Shown here: positions 1 to 5,649 of the stretch, piece after piece | Layout: each line of letters starts with the position of its first letter | Numbering within the stretch: the first letter of the stretch is position 1 | NCBI GenBank assembly: GCA_016776525.1 | Contig: JADHTD010000194.1 | Span: 1-5,649 of the forward strand | DNA length: 5,649 bases | Reading direction: 5' to 3' | From: Rhodospirillales bacterium | GTDB lineage: Bacteria > Pseudomonadota > Alphaproteobacteria > Rhodospirillales > JADHTD01 | Program-made: the position numbers and the translations under genes | The notes under the pieces: generated by a model | Seen by the model: the letters and a program-made list of their open reading frames with translations, nothing else | The model's database searches: none | What the model was told of the DNA's origin: nothing

Positions 1-365
1 CGGAACCCGTTTTTGAGCCCGAACCGGCGCCGATGCCGGAACCGGTACCGTCACCCGCCGCCGCCTTCGAACCGGAAGAGACGGGAGACGTCTTCGAGTT
101 GACAGCCGACATGGTGACGACAGGGGTGATTTCCCAACCGACGGCGCAAATGTCGACCGATGTACTGGCCGAATTGGCGCGCGCCATCCTCGATCAGCGC
201 GACCTGATGGTTGGCAATCGGGATTTGACCCTTGAAAGTATGATGCGGGAAATGCTTAAACCCCTCCTCAAGGAGTGGTTGGACCGAAACCTGCCGTATC
301 TGATCGAGCGCCTTGTGAAGAAGGAAATCGATCTGATGATCAACCGGGCGGAACGGCTGGACTGA
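1..365 (+). CDS. popZ: PopZ-like polar organising protein (DUF2497), C-terminal part, 5' end outside window
   Basis: The reading frame is open from base 3 to the TGA at 363-365, giving 120 visible codons, so the start lies upstream of the window; the ATG at 33 is probably internal. The first 35 or so visible residues are rich in Pro and Glu (EPEPAPMPEPVP), like the acidic, proline-rich linker of PopZ proteins. The last 49 residues form the conserved helical block with LTLESMMREMLKPLLKEWLD followed by NLPYLIERLVKKEI, the DUF2497 signature. In the family this C-terminal block drives oligomerisation of a cytoplasmic scaffold at the cell pole, which in Caulobacter tethers the ParB-bound centromere and recruits cell-cycle proteins. 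Gene order popZ/DUF2497 then valS is common in alphaproteobacteria. The family call rests on the C-terminus alone; the polar role here is inferred from homology. Confidence 0.85.
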   Translation, partial: EPVFEPEPAPMPEPVPSPAAAFEPEETGDVFELTADMVTTGVISQPTAQMSTDVLAELARAILDQRDLMVGNRDLTLESMMREMLKPLLKEWLDRNLPYLIERLVKKEIDLMINRAERLD

Positions 366-393
366 ATTAATCGTCCAGCCGGACATCGTCCGG
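354..393 (+). other. Two overlapping stem-loops at the popZ stop codon
   Basis: A perfect 9-bp inverted repeat, cggctggac (354-362) and gtccagccg (373-381), encloses a 10-nt loop containing the popZ stop codon. A second perfect 6-bp stem, ccggac (379-384) and gtccgg (388-393), has a 3-nt loop and shares bases 379-381 with the first, so the complete forms of both cannot coexist. No T-tract follows immediately, so this is not a standard intrinsic terminator. It could stabilise the popZ mRNA end, or weakly separate popZ from valS. The pairing is seen directly; function is unknown. Confidence 0.45.
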
Positions 394-449
394 GGCGGCG
401 CCAAAGCGTGCCACACTTCACCGAAATATAGTTTTTAGGATAAGCAGTA

Positions 450-3101
450 ATGCTGGATAAAACCTATCGGCCCGCAGAGGTCGAGGACAAACATTATCGC
501 AAGTGGGAAGAAGGGGGTGCCTTCGCCTGCGGCCAACGGCCTGATGCGGAAACCTATTCCATCGTCATCCCGCCGCCCAACGTCACCGGCTCCCTGCACA
601 TGGGCCATGCCCTGAACAACACCTTGCAGGATATCCTTATCCGTTACAAACGCATGCAGGGACTGGATGCGTTGTGGCAGCCGGGCACCGACCATGCCGG
701 TATCGCCACCCAGATGGTGGTCGAACGCCAGATGGAAAAGGAAAACCTGACCCGCCACGACCTGGGCCGCGACAAGTTCATCGACCGCATCTGGAAGTGG
801 AAAGCGGAATCCGGCGGCACCATCATCGGCCAGTTGCGCCGCCTCGGCGCTTCGTGCGACTGGAGCCGCGAACGCTTCACCATGGACGACGGCCTGTCCA
901 AGGCCGTCCGCAAGGTTTTCGTCGAACTCTACAAACAAGGCCTGATCTACCGCGACAAGCGCCTGGTCAACTGGGACCCGCTGCTGCATACCGCCATATC
1001 GGATTTAGAGGTGGAACAGCGCGAAACCGTCGGCAAGATGTGGCACATAAAATATCCCGTCGAAGGCGAAGACGGTACCTTCATTACGGTTGCCACGACC
1101 CGGCCGGAAACCATGCTGGGCGACACCGGCGTTGCCGTACATGCCGACGACGAACGCTACCAGCAGCTGATCGGCAAGAACTGCATCCTGCCCATCGTCG
1201 ACCGCCCCATCCCGATCATCGCCGACGAACACGCCGACCCGGAAAAGGGCAGCGGCGCCGTCAAGATCACGCCCGCCCACGACTTCAACGACTTCGAGGT
1301 CGGCCGCCGCCATGATCTTGAGATGATTAACGTGCTCGACCTCAACGCCTGCATGAACGAGAACACGCCGGAACACTTCCACGGCCTCGACCGCTATGAA
1401 GCCCGCGACGTGGTGGTCAAGGAATTGGAAGGCCTCGGCTTGCTGGAAAAAATCGAAGACAACGACATGGTGGTGCCCTACGGCGACCGCTCCGGCGTCG
1501 TCATTGAGCCGTGGCTGACCGACCAATGGTTCGTCGATGCGGCGACGCTCGCCAAACCGGCCATCGAAGCGGTGGAAAGCGGCAAAACGACGTTCGTGCC
1601 CAAGCAATGGGAAAAGACTTATTTCGAATGGATGCGCAACATCCAGCCCTGGTGCGTGTCGCGGCAAATCTGGTGGGGCCATCAGATTCCGGCCTGGTTC
1701 GGACCGGATGGGGAAATCTTCGTTGAACAGACGCAAGAAGAAGCCCAGGCCGCCGCCGATAAGCATTACGGCAAGACCGTCGAACTGGTCCGCGAGAAAG
1801 ACGTCCTGGATACCTGGTTTTCCTCCGCCCTGTGGCCGTTTTCGACCCTCGGCTGGCCGGAAGAGACGCCGGAACTGGAGCGTTTTTACCAGACCGACGT
1901 GCTGGTCACCGGTTTCGACATCATCTTTTTCTGGGTCGCCCGCATGATGATGATGGGCCTGCACTTCATGGACGAAGCGCCGTTCCACACCGTCTATATC
2001 CATGCCCTGGTGCGCGACGAAAAGGGACAGAAAATGTCCAAGTCGAAGGGCAACGTCATGGACCCGCTGGAACTGATCGACAAGTTCGGCGCCGATGCCC
2101 TGCGCTTCACGCTGACCGCTTTCGCCGCCCAGGGCCGCGATGTAAAAATGTCGGAAAGTCGCGTCGAAGGCTACCGCAACTTTTGCACCAAGCTGTGGAA
2201 TGCGGCCCGCTTCTGCGAGATGAACGATTGTGCGCCGGACCCGTCCTTCGACCCGGCGGCGTGCTCGCTGACCCTCAATAAGTGGATCCTCGGCAAGGCG
2301 GCGGAAACGGCGGCGGCTGTTTCCAAGGCCATCGATGATTACCGTTTCAACGAGGCCGCCGGCGCCGTCTACCAGTTCACCTGGAGCATTTTCTGCGATT
2401 GGCACCTGGAATTCGCCAAGCCGATTTTCCAGGGCGATGATGAAGCCGCCAAGGCCGAGACGCGGGCCGCCACCGCCTGGGTGCTGGACCAGATCCTGCA
2501 CCTGTTGCATCCAATCATGCCGTTCATCACCGAAGAACTGTGGGAAGCCCTCGGCGAAAACCGGGACGGCAGCCTGATTACCTCGGCCTGGCCGGAATTG
2601 CCCGCTTCCCTGATCGATGCCGGGGCCAATGCCGAAATGGATTGGGTGGTGCGCCTGATCAGCCAGGTCCGTACCGTGCGCGCCGAAATGAACGTGCCGC
2701 CGGGCGCCAAAATCCCGATGTTGCTGAAGGACGCCGGTGCCGTCGCCCAGGCCAGCCTGGAGACCCACAAGGATTTGATCGAACGTCTGGCCCGTCTGGA
2801 CTCCGCCGGCCTGATCGACGGCGAGGTGCCGGAGGGCGCCGTCCAGGATGTCATCGACGAAGCGATCCTTGTCCTGCCCTTGGCTGAGGTCATCGATATC
2901 GCCGGTGAAAAAGACCGCCTGGAAAAGGAAATCGCCAAGCTGGACGGCGAGATTGCCAAGCACGACAAGAAACTGGCCAACAAAGGCTTCACCGACAAGG
3001 CGCCGCCGGAAGTGGTCGAGACCGAACGGGAACGCCGCCAGGAAACCTCTGATAAAAAGAACAAGCTGTCGGAAGCCCTGCAACGGCTGTCGGGCGTTTA
3101 G
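450..3101 (+). CDS. valS: Valyl-tRNA synthetase, complete, 883 aa
   Basis: This class Ia aminoacyl-tRNA synthetase activates valine with ATP and charges tRNA-Val in the cytoplasm. The ATG at 450 has AGGA at 437-440, 9 nt upstream. PPPNVTGSLHMGH ends at residue 53, with the HIGH-type ATP motif HMGH at 50-53. The CP1 editing domain, which hydrolyses mischarged Thr-tRNA-Val, carries TTRPETMLGDTG (about 216-227) and GSGAVKITPAHDFND (267-281). The catalytic core resumes with WWGHQIPAW (408-416), and the KMSKS loop is at 528-532. A helical anticodon-binding domain follows (roughly 610-760). A charged C-terminal coiled-coil arm (about 814-883, with DRLEKEIAKLDGEIAKHDKK) is the ValRS tRNA-binding extension. 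Length is normal for the family and the frame is intact, with no missing motif. It lies 84 nt after the popZ-like gene. No T-box or leader peptide is visible. Confidence 0.98.
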   Translation: MLDKTYRPAEVEDKHYRKWEEGGAFACGQRPDAETYSIVIPPPNVTGSLHMGHALNNTLQDILIRYKRMQGLDALWQPGTDHAGIATQMVVERQMEKENLTRHDLGRDKFIDRIWKWKAESGGTIIGQLRRLGASCDWSRERFTMDDGLSKAVRKVFVELYKQGLIYRDKRLVNWDPLLHTAISDLEVEQRETVGKMWHIKYPVEGEDGTFITVATTRPETMLGDTGVAVHADDERYQQLIGKNCILPIVDRPIPIIADEHADPEKGSGAVKITPAHDFNDFEVGRRHDLEMINVLDLNACMNENTPEHFHGLDRYEARDVVVKELEGLGLLEKIEDNDMVVPYGDRSGVVIEPWLTDQWFVDAATLAKPAIEAVESGKTTFVPKQWEKTYFEWMRNIQPWCVSRQIWWGHQIPAWFGPDGEIFVEQTQEEAQAAADKHYGKTVELVREKDVLDTWFSSALWPFSTLGWPEETPELERFYQTDVLVTGFDIIFFWVARMMMMGLHFMDEAPFHTVYIHALVRDEKGQKMSKSKGNVMDPLELIDKFGADALRFTLTAFAAQGRDVKMSESRVEGYRNFCTKLWNAARFCEMNDCAPDPSFDPAACSLTLNKWILGKAAETAAAVSKAIDDYRFNEAAGAVYQFTWSIFCDWHLEFAKPIFQGDDEAAKAETRAATAWVLDQILHLLHPIMPFITEELWEALGENRDGSLITSAWPELPASLIDAGANAEMDWVVRLISQVRTVRAEMNVPPGAKIPMLLKDAGAVAQASLETHKDLIERLARLDSAGLIDGEVPEGAVQDVIDEAILVLPLAEVIDIAGEKDRLEKEIAKLDGEIAKHDKKLANKGFTDKAPPEVVETERERRQETSDKKNKLSEALQRLSGV

Positions 3102-3122
3102 GTTTTTTTCTAACCTATTCCA

Positions 3123-3190
3123 GGTGCGGTTGGGGTGGGGTCGAGTCCCACTAGCGCATACTTGGTACGGTTGGGTTGGGGGCGAGTCCC
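3123..3190 (+). repeat. Pair of 27-bp G-rich direct repeats with tRNA T-arm-like hairpin
   Basis: Units at 3123-3149 and 3164-3190 match at 24 of 27 positions with a 41-bp period. Both end in cgagtccc and begin ggtRcggttggg. In unit 1, plus two flanking bases, gtggg (3135-3139) pairs with cccac (3147-3151) around the 7-nt loop gtcgagt. This is the size and nearly the sequence of a tRNA T-arm, whose usual loop is ttcgagt. In unit 2 only the three inner G-C pairs form. Outside the hairpin, tgcg (3125-3128) can pair with cgca (3155-3158). No D-arm, anticodon arm or full acceptor stem surrounds either copy, so this is not an intact tRNA gene. It could be a decayed tRNA 3' end, a duplicated RNA element in the valS 3' UTR, or a small repeat family. 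Confidence 0.6.
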
Positions 3191-3250
3191 TTTAAACGTA
3201 AAAAGGCGATTCGCCTCTCTGTCGGTTTCACCCGGATCAATGCCCGGCTC

Positions 3251-3279
3251 AAAAAAACCCTGGTTTTCCGGGTTTTTTT
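3251..3279 (+). terminator. Bidirectional intrinsic terminator after valS
   Basis: Seven A and CCC (3251-3260) pair perfectly with GGG and seven T (3270-3279). An inner GG/CC pair (3262-3263 with 3268-3269) closes a TTTT loop, with T3261 bulged. The stem thus has an A-tract on one side and a T-tract on the other, which is the classic form of a terminator able to work in both directions. It lies 150 bp after the valS stop, so the repeat pair upstream would be in the valS transcript. It separates valS from the fliN unit. Confidence 0.85.
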
Positions 3280-3411
3280 AGGGCCCTTATAAGTCCATTA
3301 ACCTTTTCGAATGAATTCGGGGGTAAGATAGCCAATCCGCTGTCGGCCTTGGGAAACGGTTGGCCGGGCGCGGAGATTGGGACAAACCTCCGGCTGTTTT
3401 TGGAGAACGGG

Positions 3412-3768
3412 ATGGCTGATGATGATGACATGTTGAACGCGGTTCTGTCGGAAGGCGAGGACGACGCGAAACCCGCCGCTGACGATCAGCCGGCGGCCCC
3501 CCAACCAACGGGCGAGAAAGTCGGTACCACCGGCGACAGCGCCGTCCAGGAAGTCACCGTAGAAGTCACCGCCGTGCTCGGCACGGCCTCCATGCAGGTT
3601 TCCCAAATCCTCAAACTCGGCCGTGGCGCCGTCGTCGAACTGAACCGCATGGTCGGTGAGTCCATCGACATCCGGGCCAACAACCGGCTTGTCGCCAAGG
3701 GCGAAGTGGTGGTTATCGAAGACCGCCTTGGCGTTACCATGACCGAAATCATCAAGAGCAACCGGTGA
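3412..3768 (+). CDS. fliN: FliN-type flagellar motor switch / C-ring protein, 118 aa
   Basis: FliN is the main subunit of the lower flagellar C-ring; with FliM and FliG it sets rotation direction and helps export. The C-terminal SpoA/surface-presentation domain (about 46-115) shows the family pattern: VEVTAVLG, then ILKLGRGAVVELN, GESIDIRANNRLVAKGEVVVI and GVTMTEII. The first 45 residues are acidic, Ala/Pro-rich and probably disordered. The start chosen is the ATG at 3412, with GGAG at 3402-3405, 6 nt before it. An in-frame TTG at 3349 would add 21 residues unlike FliN and has no good SD. Length fits the family (about 100-140 aa). No other flagellar gene is in view, so this may be a detached or second fliN. 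A SpoA-domain protein of another secretion system is a less likely alternative. Confidence 0.93.
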   Translation: MADDDDMLNAVLSEGEDDAKPAADDQPAAPQPTGEKVGTTGDSAVQEVTVEVTAVLGTASMQVSQILKLGRGAVVELNRMVGESIDIRANNRLVAKGEVVVIEDRLGVTMTEIIKSNR

Positions 3769-3776
3769 GGTTCGAG

Positions 3777-3989
3777 ATGGCAACTATCAAAAGCAGTTCC
3801 ACCATCTACAGGGTCGCTAACCTGTTGGTCACCGAATATGGGGAAATGGCCTCGATCGGGGCTATCATCAAGGCCGATGCCCTGCGCGACGAAGGCAACA
3901 GCGAGGGCAGCCGCCTGTGGTTGAAGATCGCCCGCGTGGCGGAAGAACTTCTTTCCGACACCGTGCCGGACAGCGCCCAGATACATTAA
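3777..3989 (+). CDS. Small conserved-looking hypothetical protein, 70 aa (possibly DUF6961-like)
   Basis: The ATG at 3777 has GAGG at 3767-3770, 6 nt upstream and overlapping the fliN stop codon, which suggests translational coupling. A GTG at 3765 would overlap that stop as GTGA and add four residues, but its SD (aagag, 3754-3758) is weaker. The product is soluble and appears mostly helical, with YRVANLLVTEYGEMASIGAI, a charged middle (ADALRDEGNSEGS) and RLWLKIARVAEELL near the end. The layout of a short helix, a small charged linker and a WLKIAR-type helix resembles short alphaproteobacterial proteins grouped as DUF6961. That match is from memory and tentative. No catalytic motif, signal peptide or membrane segment is visible. 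Coupling to fliN hints at a shared role, but no function can be assigned. Confidence 0.75.
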   Translation: MATIKSSSTIYRVANLLVTEYGEMASIGAIIKADALRDEGNSEGSRLWLKIARVAEELLSDTVPDSAQIH

Positions 3990-3993
3990 GGCT

Positions 3994-4005
3994 GTAACCG
4001 GTTAC
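3994..4005. promoter_or_regulatory. 12-bp perfect palindrome, possible operator
   Basis: The sequence gtaaccggttac is a perfect 12-bp dyad lying 4 nt after the stop of the 70-aa gene and 53 nt before the next ATG. Such symmetry suits a dimeric DNA-binding regulator, but no regulator gene or second copy is in the window, and it is too tight to fold as an RNA hairpin of full length. Function is inferred only. Confidence 0.25.
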
Positions 4006-4057
4006 TTGAATGCCGGTCATAGTCCTGGACGGCTCTTAACCAGGTATTAGGACAGCG

Positions 4058-4630
4058 ATGCCGGAAGAATTCTCCATCCTGCAAGAGGCCGCCCGGGACG
4101 ACCTCCCGGAGAACATGGACGACCAGGGCAATCCGACCCCTGAAGAACGGGCCGAATATGTCATCCAGCGCCTGGCCCAGTTTATCCGCGACGGCCGCTC
4201 CAATGACGGCATGCCCTTCAAGCAATGGCAGGACATGGCCCGCGCCGAGATTGCCAACGCCGTCGTCGATGCCACCCACAAAATCCAGAAAGACGACGTC
4301 GTTACCAAGCGGCTGTTGTTCACCATGGCCTCGGCCCTGGTGACCATCGGATTCTGGGGAACGGCCTTTGCCTTCAACAAGGTGGAATACCTGTTCACGG
4401 CGGTCATCTGCACGCTGGCCGGATTGATTATGTTTGCCGTGGCGCTGGAATGGCGGGTCCGCAAATATATGAAAAAGCGTGAAGCCGATAATCGCCGGGA
4501 TACCCTGCACCGGGTGGAAGACCTCAACCGTAAAATCCGCCGCATGGAGAAGGACTTAAAGGCACAGGCCAAGGATTTGGAAAAAGCCCTGAAAGCGACG
4601 GCCGAGGGCAAGCAAAAATGGGGTGGTTAG
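4058..4630 (+). CDS. Hypothetical membrane protein, two predicted helices and coiled-coil tail, 190 aa
   Basis: I do not recognise a family. The ATG at 4058 has AGGA at 4049-4052, 5 nt upstream. Residues 1-80 are soluble and acidic to mixed (PEERAEYVIQRLAQFIRDGR, then FKQWQDMARAEIANAV). Two hydrophobic stretches at about 86-106 and 110-131 are separated by a very short turn (NKVE), so they form a helical hairpin. The first is preceded by KR and the second followed by R, R and K, so both termini should be cytoplasmic. Residues 133-182 are highly charged with heptad-like spacing (VEDLNRKIRRMEKDLKAQAK), probably a coiled coil. There is no N-terminal signal peptide and no catalytic motif. It follows the 70-aa gene by 68 nt with no terminator between, so co-transcription with fliN is plausible. 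A structural or anchoring role is conceivable but unproven. Confidence 0.8.
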   Translation: MPEEFSILQEAARDDLPENMDDQGNPTPEERAEYVIQRLAQFIRDGRSNDGMPFKQWQDMARAEIANAVVDATHKIQKDDVVTKRLLFTMASALVTIGFWGTAFAFNKVEYLFTAVICTLAGLIMFAVALEWRVRKYMKKREADNRRDTLHRVEDLNRKIRRMEKDLKAQAKDLEKALKATAEGKQKWGG

Positions 4631-4749
4631 ACACCCTAAAAACCCTATGCACAGTCGGGAATTGATGCATTAAAGGCTGGGCATTGAAGGCCGCGTTCTC
4701 TATCTTTCTTTCCCCCAAACGAAAAGCATTCCGTAGATAAGGATTGACC

Positions 4750-5649
4750 ATGCCCGAATACCGCTCCCGTACGTCGACACACGGCCGCAACATGGCCGGG
4801 GCCCGCAGCCTGTGGCGCGCCACGGGCATGACCGATAGCGATTTCGGCAAACCGATCATCGCCGTCGTCAATTCCTTCACCCAATTCGTGCCAGGCCATG
4901 TCCACCTCAAGGATCTGGGCCAGATGGTCGCCCGCCAGATTGAAAAGGCCGGCGGCGTCGCCAAGGAATTCAACACCATCGCCATCGACGACGGCATCGC
5001 CATGGGCCACGGCGGCATGCTGTATTCGCTGCCGAGCCGCGAAATCATCGCCGATTCCGTCGAATACATGGTCAACGGCCACTGCGCCGACGCCATGGTC
5101 TGCATTTCCAACTGCGACAAGATCACGCCGGGCATGCTGATGGCCGCCATGCGCCTAAACATCCCGACGGTGTTCGTCTCCGGTGGACCGATGGAGGCGG
5201 GCAAGGTCGTCGTCGACGGCGAGGAGAAAAAAGCCGACCTCATCGACGCCATGATCCAGGCCGCCGACCCCAATGTATCGGACCAAACGGCGGAAGATTA
5301 TGAACGCTCGGCTTGTCCGACCTGTGGCTCGTGCTCGGGCATGTTCACCGCCAACTCCATGAACTGCCTGGCGGAAGCCATCGGGCTGGCGCTGCCGGGC
5401 AACGGCAGCCTGCTGGCGACCCATGCCGCCCGGAAAGAACTGTTTCTGCAAGCCGGCCGGCGCATCGTCGAAATCACCAAGCGGTACTACGAGGGCGACG
5501 ACGCCAGCGTCCTGCCGCGCTCCATGGGCAGCCCCGAAGGTTTCGCCAATGCCATGACCGTCGATATCGCCATGGGCGGCTCGACCAATACCGTGCTGCA
5601 CCTGCTGGCCATTGCCCAGGAAGGCCAATGCGATTTCACCATGAAGAAT
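4750..5649 (+). CDS. ilvD: Dihydroxy-acid dehydratase, N-terminal 300 residues, 3' end outside window
   Basis: IlvD dehydrates 2,3-dihydroxyisovalerate and 2,3-dihydroxy-3-methylvalerate to the 2-keto acids leading to valine, leucine and isoleucine, using an Fe-S cluster and Mg2+ in the cytoplasm. The ATG at 4750 has AAGGA at 4739-4743, 6 nt upstream. The frame stays open to the window edge. Visible signatures are STHGRNMAGARSLWRATGM (9-27), NSFTQFVPGHVHL (41-53), DDGIAMGH (80-87, with metal-ligand Asp81), ISNCDKITPGM (119-129, with cluster Cys122, Asp123 and the carbamylated-type Lys124) and CPTCGSCSGMFTANSMNC (189-206, with Cys195). The sequence is of the long, E. coli-like type (about 610-620 aa), so roughly half is present. 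The gap of 119 nt before it has no clear leader peptide or attenuator. Confidence 0.98.
   Translation, partial: MPEYRSRTSTHGRNMAGARSLWRATGMTDSDFGKPIIAVVNSFTQFVPGHVHLKDLGQMVARQIEKAGGVAKEFNTIAIDDGIAMGHGGMLYSLPSREIIADSVEYMVNGHCADAMVCISNCDKITPGMLMAAMRLNIPTVFVSGGPMEAGKVVVDGEEKKADLIDAMIQAADPNVSDQTAEDYERSACPTCGSCSGMFTANSMNCLAEAIGLALPGNGSLLATHAARKELFLQAGRRIVEITKRYYEGDDASVLPRSMGSPEGFANAMTVDIAMGGSTNTVLHLLAIAQEGQCDFTMKN

Larger units (their letters stand above)
3102..3411. other. 310-bp intergenic region between valS and fliN
   Basis: No convincing coding sequence is present. The valS stop lies in a small A/T-rich hairpin: taggtt (3099-3104) pairs with aaccta (3112-3117) around a T-rich loop. The G-rich repeat pair follows (3123-3190), then a weak ggcg-att-cgcc hairpin (3205-3215), then the intrinsic terminator (3251-3279). 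The remaining 130 bp are presumably the promoter and leader of the fliN unit. A -10-like taagat at 3324-3329 lacks a well-spaced -35 box, so I do not call a sigma-70 promoter. Confidence 0.6.

Noticed and set aside
427..432. tatagt as a -10 box for valS
   Set aside because: Five of six bases match, but no -35 box lies at 16-18 bp and the implied start would leave only about 10 nt before the ATG.
1943..1956. atg repeats (atgatgatgatg) inside valS
   Set aside because: They encode the normal Met-rich RMMMMG segment of the ValRS catalytic core, not a functional microsatellite.
1005..3083. A 692-codon open frame on the - strand across valS
   Set aside because: It mirrors the real valS gene and arises from high GC with G/C-ending codons. 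The translation has no recognisable domain, while the + strand has all the ValRS motifs.
3123..3190. An intact tRNA gene behind valS
   Set aside because: Only a T-arm-like hairpin is present. There is no D-arm, anticodon stem or 7-bp acceptor stem in the expected positions.
3249..3431. Short - strand frames between the terminator and fliN
   Set aside because: They overlap the terminator or fliN, have no SD support and have no conserved-looking sequence.
4647..4673. A leader peptide for ilvD attenuation (8 codons, MHSRELMH)
   Set aside because: There is one Leu codon only, no run of Ile/Val/Leu codons, no clear SD and no terminator/antiterminator pair before ilvD.
4684..4740. An 18-codon TTG-start frame ending just before the ilvD ribosome site
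   Set aside because: It has a moderate SD-like aaagg at 4672-4676, but a rare start codon, no branched-chain codon run and no recognisable product; likely chance.
4524..5273. A 249-codon - strand open frame spanning the gap and the ilvD start
   Set aside because: It overlaps well-supported coding on the + strand, crosses a gene boundary and has no family resemblance; it is a shadow frame.
4750..5649. valS and ilvD as a deliberate valine gene cluster
   Set aside because: A terminator and three unrelated genes separate them, and no shared regulatory sequence is visible; proximity alone is weak evidence.

Overview
The window reads as a GC-rich alphaproteobacterial chromosome segment, most likely from a Rhodospirillales-type genus. 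The evidence is an alphaproteobacteria-restricted PopZ/DUF2497 C-terminus directly ahead of valS, strongly G/C-ending codons, and good Shine-Dalgarno (SD) sequences. All supported genes are on the + strand. Genus-level assignment is inference.

Layout: (1) 1-365, the 3' end of a popZ-like gene coding for a polar organising scaffold, open at the left edge. (2) 366-449, a short gap with two overlapping stem-loops. (3) 450-3101, complete valS (valyl-tRNA synthetase, 883 aa). (4) 3102-3411, a 310-bp gap. It holds a pair of 27-bp near-identical G-rich repeats, the first folding into a tRNA T-arm-like hairpin, and then a clear bidirectional intrinsic terminator at 3251-3279. The rest of the gap is probably the 5' region of the next unit. 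(5) 3412-4630, three co-directional genes: a fliN-type flagellar switch gene (118 aa), a tightly coupled 70-aa hypothetical, and a 190-aa protein with two predicted membrane helices and a charged, coiled-coil-like tail. (6) 4631-4749, a gap with no convincing regulatory site. (7) 4750 to the right edge, the first 300 codons of ilvD (dihydroxy-acid dehydratase).

How the genes relate: valS and ilvD both concern valine (charging and synthesis) but are separated by an unrelated block. popZ-valS adjacency is a familiar alphaproteobacterial arrangement. The fliN block is the accessory-looking part: an isolated motor-switch gene, with no other flagellar gene in view, followed by two uncharacterised small genes. 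No CRISPR array, insertion sequence, complete tRNA or rRNA was found. I see no strong evidence for a new defence or mobile system. The most unusual structure is the repeat pair behind valS.
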